Shown here one piece after another: positions 17,249 through 27,009 of a stretch of DNA of 64,000 nt (position 1 is its first letter; each line of letters opens with the position of its first letter). The position numbers and the translations under genes are program-made. The notes beneath the pieces were generated by a model, which was not told the origin of the DNA, made no database searches, and worked only from the letters and a program-made list of their open reading frames with translations. Source of the stretch: Vitellaria paradoxa (Eukaryota > Streptophyta > Magnoliopsida > Ericales > Sapotaceae); contig CM034234.1 of NCBI GenBank assembly GCA_019916065.1, positions 5,244,342-5,308,341 of the forward strand. Direction: 5' to 3'.

Positions 17249-17323
17249 CTATCTCAGTAAATAAATGGCACTCGATACGAAGAAATAGATTCCGAGCAGC
17301 GCAAAGGCCTTGTCAGGGGGCAA
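17249..17323 (-). pseudogene. Exon-like fragment encoding a hydrophobic C-terminus
   Basis: On the minus strand an AG acceptor is followed by 24 codons and a stop, giving LPPDKAFALLGIYFFVSSAI then YLLR. This looks like a charged linker plus a single membrane segment ending in a short basic tail. A second exon-like piece lies upstream on the same strand at 17823-17879 (DWMTGATGSVSMHGCIVLE), bounded by AG and GT. I do not recognise the protein, the two pieces cannot be joined with confidence, and no upstream exons are seen before the LINE at 18031. It could be a gene remnant or chance. Confidence 0.25.
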
Positions 17324-18030
17324 CTTGCGCGCATCAAAAAAAATTATCAATTGATAAACCTTCTTTTTGCTTTTAACGGAAAAGAGACCAGATTATAGAA
17401 GCCGAAGTAATGGAGTTCCAAATTGGAAGTGGGATGATGCATAATGGCAGTGATAAAAGCACAAAGAAACAAGCAACGAAAAAGCAAAGGATAAGAGTAT
17501 GAATTAGTGGGGATTTGAATGGCTAGCGCAGAGTGAATAGTCGCAAGTCCCTTGACCATCGGCTAGGACAAAAATACAAATTGTTATTATTCAAGCTGGA
17601 CGACTTTTCTGTTAATCAACATTATGCCACGTCAAATAATGGCATTTGATGTAAACATGATGCAAAACCTTCTCCCTTATCCAAAAGAAACAGGCAAAAC
17701 CTTCCCATTTGCGTCTTCTAATTTACAGCTATTCATCCCAAGAAAAATTTCTACACATCAACTCCGAACAAAACTTACTGAGAGCTGTGGGGGCTCACGC
17801 AGAAAAGCCTTTAGCTCAACACCTCAAGAACTATGCATCCGTGCATGGAGACAGAACCAGTTGCCCCAGTCATCCAATCCTGCATATTAAAGTCAGGGCA
17901 CAGTGAGTGCTTAATCAAACATACATACATATATACAGATATATATATATATATTTATATAAACTTGTTCAATTTCGCAACTACACAACAGACAACAGTC
18001 CACAGTGGGAGTTCAATGAAACGAATAGTA

Positions 18031-18232
18031 TAACAACAACAACAACATAAGTCTTATCCCACTAGGTGGGGTCGGCTACATGGATCACACGGCGCCACTG
18101 TGTTCTATCAAAAATCATATCTTGATGTAAATCATTTATAATAAGGTCTCTTCTGATAATTTCTCCAAGTATTCTTTTAGGTTTTCCTCTACTTCTTCAT
18201 ATTGGACTACAAACCATTTGATCAACAATGAC
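18031..18232 (-). mobile_element. 5'-truncated RTE-type LINE, 3' end
   Basis: The minus-strand translation of this segment ends in RDLIINDLHQDM, then FDRTQWRRVIHVADPT and a stop, the C-terminal signature of plant RTE-clade reverse transcriptases. The (CAA)n run at 18032-18046 is the complement of the TTG microsatellite tail typical of RTE elements. A 10-bp target duplication acgaatagta flanks it (18021-18030 and 18233-18242), so this is one dead-on-arrival insertion of 202 bp. Confidence 0.85.
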
Positions 18233-18574
18233 ACGAATAGTAGCTTAGGAATATTTTTGTTATGGTCTAAAAACCTTTCAAATAAACTAGGTACATTAAC
18301 TAATCAATAACCAACCAAAGAGAGCTCTATAAGTGAAAAAGCAACTCCACAAAGCCTAGTCCTAATGGGTCAAAAAAGTTTCACAAATAATATAAAGGCA
18401 CCAAGAATTATCATTCCTGGGAATTTTTTGGTTGGAGGAGGATAGATCAATTGGTTTGACATATCAAAGACATACGTCTTAACATTTGGTGACCTCCTTT
18501 TGAGCAATAATAGAGTACCCCAGATTTTAAAATATGTCAGAATATCTGACCATACATTGCACCCTTTTAAAAAA

Positions 18575-20371
18575 GGGTAAATTACACCTAGACCCCCTAA
18601 ACATTAGGATAATTACACCTAGTACCCCTCAACATTTGAAATTGACAAATACCTCCTTATTTTAAAATGTTGCTAACAATTAACCCCTTCCGTTAAGTTT
18701 TCGTTAGGGTTACAGTTAAACTGATGACATCAGTCAAAATTTGGCATCATAATTCCATTTTTACCCTTATTTGTGTGTTAGGATTAGGGTTTTGAGGGAT
18801 GGTCTAAATCTAACACTGTTGGTGGCGATGCCTCTGGTCGTTTTCATTGTCTCCTCCGGCGAGCAAGAATCAAATGATAGGTAGGTTTCTTTTTCGTCTC
18901 CGACCGGTCACCGTCGTCGTTTTTCTCTCTTTTTGGCCGTTGATGTGTGTTGGGATTCACTCATTCCCAAACGACCGCAAGGGGGTTAAGAGTTTGTTGC
19001 AGTTCATTGAAGTGCCGGAGTATCGGAACGGCGTTGAATCGTTGGATCCATCTTCCTTTCCCTTAACTTCAAGGAATACATCGTGATCAATCTCATCTCC
19101 ACATCGATCCGACAAGCTCTCAAGAACCCAACTACGCCCAAAATTACCTTCGCGACCTACTTGACCCGTGCGTAAACCGGGTCATCTACCTCGACTCCGA
19201 TGTCATCCTCGTCGACGACATACGCAAGCTGTGGGGGATAACCCTCACTGGAGACCGGGTCATCGGACCAGAAGTTATCGGTGAAGTAATGAAGAAATTC
19301 AACAACTCCTAACTCCACTAGTAGATGATCAATCAACATCTCCAGTATCTTCTAAAGCTCTGTGCAAGGTTTTGGAATTATTTGACAGAAACTTTTTCCA
19401 CAAATAGACTTTACTGGTCGGTTTTGGGTCGGCGTCCGGTGTCTTTCTAGCTTTCGGACTTGCTTGAAATTCCAGAATTGCCAGCGACAATCAGTTTATC
19501 TTTAATCGACACACCAAATGAATTAGACAAATCTATTACCCCACAAAGATAAGTTTTCATTTGCTGTTGAGGCAGGGGAATCCACATTTGTCAATTTTAT
19601 ATTATTTTTATATTATGGATGGAGCTGCAGAAGAAGAGGTGGATATACGAACTCGGGTCGCTACCGTGGAGTCGGTGGATCACCAGTGGAACCAGCACGG
19701 GCTCGGCGGCGATGACTTGAGCGGGCGATGCCGGTCGCTCCATTTAGGTCCAGTGAGCTTGCTGCATTGGAGTGGGAAGGGGAAGCCGTGGGTGAGGCTC
19801 GACATGAAGAATCCATGTCCGTTGGATTATCTGTGGAAATCGTACAATCTGTACAAGCCCAACCCCAATAGATTGCAGCATTCTCACCAATCTCTCTATT
19901 TTTTTTTTTTTTTTTTTTTTTGCAAATTCGATTTTGATCTGTTCACCTTATTCACCCTGATTGGATTCGGCCACAAAAAAACCCCAAATAGTCCTTTGTC
20001 TGCTTGTCCATCTCTTTCCCAATTTTCCGGCGCGCTTGTCGTTCCCAACAAACCCTTTTCCGGCTGCTATTTTGTCCATCGACACAAACTGGATAGATAT
20101 ATGTATGCACATATATATATATATATATATATAAAGAGTTTATATATTTTACAGAAATAATGAAAGAGATGGTATTTTTGTAATTAATTAATTAAGTTAT
20201 GGGTAAATTTGTCTTTATAATAAAATTTTAACGGAGTTAGAGTTTAAAGTAACAGAAGGGGGTCGGAGGTTAGCAACATTTCAAAAGAAGGGGGTATTTG
20301 TCAATTTCAAATGTTGAGGGATACTAGGTGTAATTACCCTAATGTTTAAGGGGTCTAGGTGTAATTTACCC
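18575..20371 (+). mobile_element. Pack-MULE-like element carrying GATL gene pieces
   Basis: 1,797 bp bounded by inverted repeats of about 120 bp that begin gggtaaattacacctagacc and stay nearly identical to the left arm's ccccttccgtta zone. An exact 9-bp duplication tttaaaaaa flanks it (18566-18574 and 20372-20380), the hallmark target-site size of Mutator-like elements. There is no transposase. The inside holds three separate, same-orientation pieces of a galacturonosyltransferase-like gene. The right end lies 111 bp before the start codon of the WAT1-related transporter, so it forms part of that gene's upstream region. Confidence 0.85.
18850..19875 (+). pseudogene. Broken GATL (GT8 galacturonosyltransferase-like) fragments
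   Basis: Three collinear pieces of one GATL protein are visible. The first is the N-terminal part with VPEYRNGVESL (about 18950-19085). The second covers [16 protein letters not shown] and then, after a frameshift near 19127, [34 protein letters not shown] and LTGDRVIG (19084-19265), including the GT8 DxD motif as DSD. The third is the C-terminal part [35 protein letters not shown] and PCPLDYLW (about 19655-19875). The stretch between the second and third pieces, normally about 100 residues, is replaced by unrelated sequence. In the family these Golgi enzymes take part in pectin and xylan synthesis. This copy cannot make one: frames are broken and the core is missing. Confidence 0.85.
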
Positions 20372-20398
20372 TTTAAAAAACAGGAACACACTACGCAC

Positions 20399-20406
20399 TA
20401 TAAATT
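20399..20406 (+). promoter_or_regulatory. Candidate TATA box of the WAT1-related gene
   Basis: The word tataaatt lies 77 bp before the start codon and only about 19 bp beyond the target duplication of the Mutator-like element. It is the only TATA-like word in the short stretch between that element and the gene. Confidence 0.45.
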
Positions 20407-20482
20407 TGAACGCTTCACAGCTTAAATTAACAGTTCATCATTGAAGTTGTCAAGAGTTTTGAATAATTAGAGGCAGTAAGCA

Positions 20483-22598
20483 ATGAGAAACCAAGTATCA
20501 ATAGTGCCTAAGTGTACACTATATGAAAAAACTAAGCCTTTCCTTGCAGTCATTCTCTTGCAATTTGGGTTTGCAGGGATGGATATTCTTTCTAAGGCTG
20601 CATTAAATGAGGGCATGAGCAATTATGTATTTGTTGTTTACCGCCATGCCATTGCCACTATTGTCATCGCCCCATTTGCAGTCATTCTAGACAGGTCTCT
20701 CTATCTCTACATCTATTTTCAGTAAACAATCATAACGATCAATAATTCTGGGAGAATTAACAAAATATTTTCAACAGGAAAACAAGGCCAAAGATGACTT
20801 TCTCAATCTTCGTCAAAATTTTGCTGCTGAGCTTACTCGAGTAATTTTCCCCAACCAGTAAACATATATTTTCCTCATATCCCTAAGGCAATGACTTTCT
20901 AACCAACTACTGTACCTCTTCCTTTTGCAGGCCAGTCATTGACCAGAACCTGTATTTCTTGGGGATGAAATACACAACAGCAACATTTGCAGCAACTATG
21001 TCCAATGTTCTTCCTGCTATAACCTTTCTGATGGCTTGCATTCTTAGGTAATTAATATGCCTACTACTGAAATACTACCAGTAAACATATATTTTCCTCA
21101 TATCCCTAAGGCAATGACTTTCTAACCAACTACTGTACCTCTTCCTTTTGCAGGCCAGTCATTGACCAGAACCTGAATTTCTTGGGGATGAAATACACAA
21201 CAGCAACATTTGCAGCAACTATGTCCAATGTTCTTCCTGCTATAATAGTTGCTGCAAATGTTGCTGTTGTGTATTTCATCCCCAAGAAATACAGGTTCTG
21301 GTCAATGACTGGCCTGCAAAAGGAAGAGGTACAGTAGTTGGTTAGAAAGTCATTGTCTGACATGGTTTTTGTATTCTTGAAAAATTGCTAAATCCTTATC
21401 TCACAGGATGGAGAAGGTAAAGATTAACAGCATTCACAGCCAAGCTAAGGTAATAGGGACTGTAACCACTGTTGCAGGAGCTATGCTCATGACTTTAGTA
21501 AAGGGCCCAGCTATTGATCTCTTTTGGACAAAAGGAAGAAGTAACCACGAACATAAAAGTGCTGGGGTGAATCTCCAACATTCAATTAAGGGTGCAGTAT
21601 TGATTATGATTGGATGTTTCAGCTGGGCAGGCTTCATGAATCTGCAAGTAAGTTACCGTAAAACTACAAGACATGGGTAACTAATTGCTATCTCAGATAT
21701 AATTATCTCTGTTCTGTTTGCCTAGGCAATCACGCTAAGGACATATCCCACAGAGCTCTCCCTCACAGCTTGGATATGCCTGTTAGGAACAGCTGAGGGT
21801 GCCATAGTGGCGCTTGTAATGGAGAGGGGAAAGGATAGCGCCTGGTCTATAAACCGAGACACAAAATCCCTTGCAGCTCTGTACAGTGTAAGGAGAAAAA
21901 TGGAAAAACAAATTCTGCTTTATGAGCAAGAATATTAACCAGGCATAAGAAAATAAAACAATTGTGGCATGATTTACATATTTCTAGAAACTAAAATTCT
22001 GAAACAACTAGACTGACATACAGATAGATAGATTTGTTCTCGACTTCTCATAACATGAGAACCAGATTTGCTGTTAAAAAATGATATTCTACAGCTCATT
22101 GTTTTAAATATGCATGCAGGGTATATTTTGTTCGGGACTCACTTATTACATTCAAGGAGTAGTTATGAAAGACAGAGGGCCTGTTTTTGTGACAGCTTTC
22201 AGCCCACTGTGCATGGTCATTGTTGCTGTCATGAGCTCCTTTATTTTGGCGGAGCAAATGTACCTAGGAAGGTAACTCTCAAACACTCCTAATTTATAAG
22301 CAGACACCTCAGAGAAAAAAAAAGCTATCTAATTGCATAATTTTACAGGGTAATTGGTGCAGTTGTTATAGTTACAGGCCTATACTTTGTCGTGTGGGGT
22401 AAAAGCAAGGATTATGAGTCTACATGCCCATTAACTGACATGCAACTAGCACCAGCTAAGCAGATGACTGATCGAGAAAACAATGGAGGAGAAATTTTAT
22501 GCCATGAGATCATCACCATCGAAGCAACTAACAAAGCAATAGTGACAGTAGAGGAAAACAATATGCCAAAGGGAACCAGACCACAGACTGGCTTTTAA
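20483..22598 (+). CDS. WAT1-related (nodulin MtN21/EamA, UMAMIT-type) transporter, 7 exons
   Basis: Coding exons: 20483-20694, 20778-20840, 20931-21047, 21407-21647, 21726-21887, 22120-22271 and 22349-22598. All junctions are GT-AG and in phase, giving 1,197 nt or 398 residues, normal for the family. Hydrophobic segments recur throughout (KPFLAVILLQFGFAGMDIL, SNYVFVVYRHAIATIVIAPF, MSNVLPAITFLMACI, VIGTVTTVAGAMLMTLVKG, LSLTAWICLLGTAEGAIVAL, GIFCSGLTYYIQGVVM, VFVTAFSPLCMVIVAVMSSF, VIGAVVIVTGLYFVVWGK), the ten-helix EamA layout. The hydrophilic tail after WGKSKD is normal. Family members move amino acids or auxin across plasma membrane or tonoplast; the substrate here is unknown. Intron 3 holds a second copy of exon 3 and an inverted copy, described separately; the reading given skips both. 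Confidence 0.93.
20854..21355. repeat. Direct and inverted duplication of transporter exon 3
   Basis: 20854-21022 (end of intron 2 plus most of exon 3) is repeated directly at 21077-21245 with one visible difference (tgtatttc versus tgaatttc). An inverted copy of part of it follows at 21247-21355, separated by a single base, so the second and third copies form a large near-perfect hairpin. The inverted copy carries the first copy's base at the variable site. The second copy keeps its splice acceptor but lacks the last 25 bases of the exon and its donor. It stays open into the inverted copy up to a donor-like GAG|gtacag at 21330. Confidence 0.9.
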
Positions 22599-22599
22599 A

Positions 22600-24050
22600 T
22601 TTTCTGAAGATTTAAACTTAGATAATTCAAGGAAATAAAAATGGGAGTAAACCTCATTTTCTGAAGCATCTTCCTTCAATAGTAGCTTTTCAATGGCAGA
22701 GGAACTAGTATCTGATTGTGAGCCATAGCTACAAGTGTACTCAGATCATAAGAGCCAAAGTAGAAGAAATTCGAAGGAAATAGGTTGAAAATTTAGTCCA
22801 CGTTGAAAAAAAGGAGATGTCTTTAAGTTTTCAGACGGTTATATTTGTATGCTAAGGGCATTTTGGTAATTCAATTAATTAGGCTAAGTTAGTAGTCTCA
22901 ATAAGTTGCTAGCAGTGAGGTATTTGTCAACTACTTCTGAGCTACTTAATGGTAGCTTACCACTTATATTTAATCTTCAAGCAGCCTCCTTAGTCATTCA
23001 CTTATGTATAGGACGGTAAGCCTATAACTTTCCTTAGAAAGAAACAGATAATCGGGAAGAAATATATTGTAGCATTTGGTGCTTTTGTTTGATGAAATGC
23101 CAAACATGCCCCTAGCATTTAAGTCCGAAATTTAGAGGAAGTGCAGTTCTACTAATTCCACTGACATGAAGCACCTCCAAGCTTTGTCCCTGCTTTATTT
23201 GTTTATCAAATACATTATACATAAAATCTCCTCACCTATCAAAGCAAATTTCTATTGCATCAGAGTATTTACAACAGAATGCCAGTGCAGATTCCAATTA
23301 ATTGTCCATCTGAATCCACCTTAAGCTAAAACACATAAGTGATAAATTTGTCAACTTGGGGAAGATTTGGAAAAGAGTAGATTCTGACTTGGGCATCTAC
23401 TACATGATTCCAATCATCCCATGCAATCGGAGATTTAAAAAAGAAAACTTACAGGCATTCAACCTTAGCTCGAAATGGTTGTCTACAAAATCAATCTAAG
23501 TATTCTAATCATCTTAGATGGGACTCATGCATGAGTATTAGGACTATATGCTTTGCACAAGCCTGCCCCGGTATTTCGGGCCTTTATGAAATCTCAAGCC
23601 CGGACCTAGAACAAATATGTAAATTCAAGCCAATCCATAATAACTATTTTATGTATTGTATATAATATATAAAAAATAAAATATATATTATGTATCATAT
23701 ATCAAATTTGAAAAGAATGTATCATATATCAAATTAAAATAACATAAACTTATGTTAGGTATTATGGTATTATTAAAGGTGGGCCAGGCTGAGAGAAAAA
23801 AATTCGAGACTGCAGATAAATTCAGGTCTAAATTTGTGTCCAAGCCCATTCGATGGACAATTTTTCCGTTCTCCAAGCCCACAAAAATCTTGGACCAGCT
23901 TAGTTGAGTCAATTGGGTCAGGGCCACCATAATGAACTCTACTTTCATACAAAACAAACAAATTGCCATAATCTAACCCTGGTGGGAGAGGAAAAGACAA
24001 GAATGAGAACATGATTGTCAACCAAATTTCATATCATATATATTTTTGTG
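22600..24050. other. Intergenic region between transporter and TDBD gene
   Basis: The first few hundred bases probably hold the transporter 3' UTR. 23560-23960 contains 'gcctgccccggtatttcgggcc' type words split by A/T-rich DNA, probably an old transposon relic that I cannot classify. Minus-strand open frames at 23688-23969 and 23773-24021 overlap each other in different frames and resemble no family. Confidence 0.35.
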
Positions 24051-24071
24051 GTTTGTGTAACATAGCACAAT

Positions 24072-24229
24072 TAAACATGACTTGACTTGACCTGGAAAGA
24101 AACCATTAAACATGACCTGACCTACCTAGATTTATCGGAGGACATGCCCCTAAACAGATCTAATTGGCGTCGACAGATCCATATAGCCAACCCCACGTAG
24201 TGGGAAAAGGCTTGGTTTGGTTTGGTTTG
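24072..24229 (+). mobile_element. 5'-truncated RTE-type LINE, 3' end
   Basis: Frame +, 24122 onward, reads DLSEDMPLNRSNWRRQIHIA then NPT and a stop, the same RTE C-terminal signature as at 18031-18232 but on the opposite strand. The 3' end is a ttggtttggtttgg tail. A 17-bp duplication gtgtaacatagcacaat flanks it exactly (24055-24071 and 24230-24246). Confidence 0.85.
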
Positions 24230-24249
24230 GTGTAACATAGCACAATGTT

Positions 24250-25016
24250 TAGCTAAGACTGATCCAATCCTGAGCTTAGGCAGTTGAAAGGACTGGTATC
24301 GATTCAGCATATGTTTATGCCTTTTCCAAGGACTAGTGTCATGACGAATAGGATTGCATCCAGTCAGTTCAATGCAGTTCGGATTCCATAAAAAATAAGG
24401 GCAAACCCAATCAATAGTCCTCAAATGGTCAAAACAAAGCAGGAAACCTAAACAGAAAACAAATAATGACAATGGCTTGCCTCCACTCAGTTCAATATGG
24501 TTCAAGCTTCATAAAAAATATGGGAAACTCCGCTCAAATACTCTCATGGACAAAACAATTTGGAAACCTAATCAGAAAATAAGATAAATTAGAAAACCAA
24601 ACATGTAGCAAAGGATTAGCATAAACTATCTTGAAAGAGTTCAATCAAGCATATTGACATGGTCCAAAGAATTTCAAACATTAATCACAAGAACCAAACA
24701 TGAAACAAAGTATCAACATAAACCATTCTGCCAATAATAAGTAACAACTATCTCGATTGTCATTTCTCCTTTAAGAACATTTAAGATGATACAGCGAAAA
24801 AATATAATGAGTGACCTGATTAAAGATTTCTTTCAGAGCTATGTTACCAAAATAAATAACTATCTTGATTTTCATTTTTCCCTCGAGAGCAATTTAAGAT
24901 AATTCAGAGAAATATTATAGTTTGTGAACAAAATATTCAAACCCCCACTCACACACACGAGAGAGAGAGAGAGAGAGGACTAAGTTTTCCTACCTTTATA
25001 GTTGAACAAGGTGAAT
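24250..25016. other. 3' flank of the TDBD gene
   Basis: No further coding exon follows the stop at 25017. A short GA run (24959-24977) and A/T-rich DNA are present. Part of this must be the 3' UTR of the minus-strand gene. The minus-strand open frame 24122-24505 is antisense to the LINE tail and is not credible. Confidence 0.35.
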
Positions 25017-27009
25017 TTACGACAGTTGTTTCCCTTCATCCTTTCCATATATACGCTGGAGTTCACGAGTAGCAGCTAGGAAAGATTCTGAAGAAGAGGA
25101 AGAGGAATGCATGTAAGGAGGAAGGTATTGTATATGAGAAATCAATAATTTCGAGAAACTGGAAAAAAGAGGTGTACCAAAATAAATTACTGTTGTTAGT
25201 AGCTAAACAAAATAACTTGAATTACCTTTCCAAAGACGGAAAGATTTTTGGTTAATGGGCGATCCAGTAATTGTCTGAATTACATCAAACAACAAATTCT
25301 GAGGCGTATTCCTGAGCTCTTGAACAATTCCATAGATAGTCTTCCCATTGTCAAAGTATATGTGATTATTGGGGTGTTTTGTCTTACAACTGGCATGGCG
25401 CTCAAACTCATATGCATTAATTGCCTAGAAAATCAAATGGTTGACAGTTAGCTGAGCATGATGGATTAAAAATTTCAAACTTAAATACCCAACTGACCTT
25501 AGAATAATTACATGACTGACACCCACACAAATAGCCAGAACCTTTTATGACACCGCGAAGCTCCTTCTACCATACACAAAAGAACAATGAATAACCAAAT
25601 GATAATCTTGTGTGAAAGATGAACTCATGAAAACTAAGACTTACCTCCCGCGACCAGGCAATATACTTCACAGTTACTCCATCTAACATACCAGTTGAAA
25701 GCAAACTTCTAACGTTTGAAGGGAAATTATTTTGAGGAACCTTTTTGGACCCTTTTGGATCCTCCTTCTTCTTAGAAACAGTTTCACTTGTAGATGAATT
25801 CAACTTTGCAGCACTTACAATGGTATCAACATTTGATTCAACCACACACTTCTCACTTGGTGCTTCTGGTCTTTGAGTTAAAGATTGACCCATCAACAAG
25901 TCATAACTGCACATAAGACCACCTGAAGAATTTATATCGTCATCATCCTGAACACCTCCAAAGGATATAATATTGCTTTCTCCCTTACCGAAAGAATGAC
26001 CCATTGACAAAGTGCTGCTTTCAACTTTGTTGGTGTGGCCCATTGATATATCATTGTCATCCATCTTATTATATGTGTTACCCATAGATGTAGTACTACT
26101 ATTACTTTTCTTGAAGGTTTGACCCGTGGATGGGATAAAGTCATCACCCTTGCTGAAAGACTGATCCATTGATATGCTATTATTGTTCTCCTTGAAGGCA
26201 TTGCCCATTGATATGTTATTGTCATCCTCCTTGAAGGCTTGACCCATTGTCATGATATTGCCATCACCTTTCCTAAAAGACTGACCCATCGACATGGAAT
26301 AATTATTATCCTTATAGGGTTGACCCATTGATATAGTGCATTCATCCCCTTTGTTATATGGATGACCCATTGATATGAAATTGTTATCCACCCTGTCATA
26401 AGCATGAGCCATTGACATGCTGTTGTCATTGCTTGTATTAAATGAGAGGCCCATTGATATGGAATTGTCATGTGCCTTGCCATAAGCATGAGGTGTTACA
26501 ACGGTACTGTTATAGGCAAGTCCCATTGATACTGGCATCAAATTCTCAGAGTCCTTCACCTGGCTAACTTTAACTTTTTTGATCCCACCACAATTAACAC
26601 CTGATCTAGGAACCTCAAGTGCCTGAGCTATAGACAAACCAAATGAGGAATCGCTCCCAAATGGATCCTCAATTACCTTTCTTCCCATACTGATGTTGCC
26701 AGTGGCAATAGATGGAATGTTCCTGTCATCAAAATTGACAGTCCTTGCAGTTTCAGGATCAAATAAGCGTTCATTATATTGGCCTATGGAAGAGTGAAAA
26801 CTAGAAGCATTTCCCCAAGTGGAAATGTTTGAATTTAGAAGTCCAGAGAATGAATTGTGGCTTGGAATTTCAACTGCTTGTTTCTTGTTGGGGAATAGCT
26901 CGGCCTCAGTACCATCCAAAAACCACTGATGAGGACGCTTTGGCTCAATTCTGGAGGAGTTGTCATAGGCCATCTCCCCATCAGATAAACACTCAGTACC
27001 TTTTGTCAT
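25017..27009 (-). CDS. TDBD (Tify-domain-binding) protein with an SMG repeat block, 4 coding exons
   Basis: Coding exons in order: 27009-25645, 25566-25498, 25424-25226 and 25087-25017; all GT-AG and in phase, 1,704 nt or 567 residues. The C-terminal third is strongly conserved plant sequence: NVRSLLSTGMLDGVTVKYIA, WSRE/KELRGVIKGSGYLCGC, NAYEFERHASCKTKHPNNHI, then FDNGKTIYGIVQEL, and finally WKESFLAATRELQRIYGKDE. This matches the TDBD (Jas-like TPL-binding) domain region, found in nuclear regulators, and the C-x-C-x2-C pattern is intact. The middle, residues about 155-345, is a tandem array of roughly 14-residue units with the core SMG. The start at 27009 follows SFQNKVFW in frame without an upstream ATG in the exon; exon 1 is non-coding. 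Nuclear transcriptional regulation is inferred from the family. Function in detail is unknown. Confidence 0.9.
25950..26530 (-). repeat. In-frame minisatellite encoding SMG repeats
   Basis: About 14 tandem units of 39-45 bp within the first coding exon. The consensus is roughly [S/T/N]-I-S-M-G-[H/Q/N]-[S/A/P]-[F/Y]-x-K-x-[D/N]-[D/N]-N. Examples are ISMGHPYNKGDEC, ISMGQPYKDNNY, MSMGQSFRKGDGN and ISMGNAFKENNN. Units vary in length by whole codons, so the frame is kept. The other frames across the block (for example YQW-rich ones) are side products of the repeat. Confidence 0.9.

Noticed and set aside
19561..20160. 199-residue open frame taken as a gene
   Set aside because: Only the part at about 19655-19875 is GATL sequence; the start and the tail (T run, TA microsatellite) are chance extensions within the Mutator-like element.
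21130..21363. 77-residue open frame on the minus strand
   Set aside because: It is the inverted copy of transporter exon 3 read in its own sense direction, without the rest of a gene.
25932..26489. YQW-rich open frames on the minus strand
   Set aside because: They are alternative-frame readings of the SMG repeat minisatellite of the TDBD gene.
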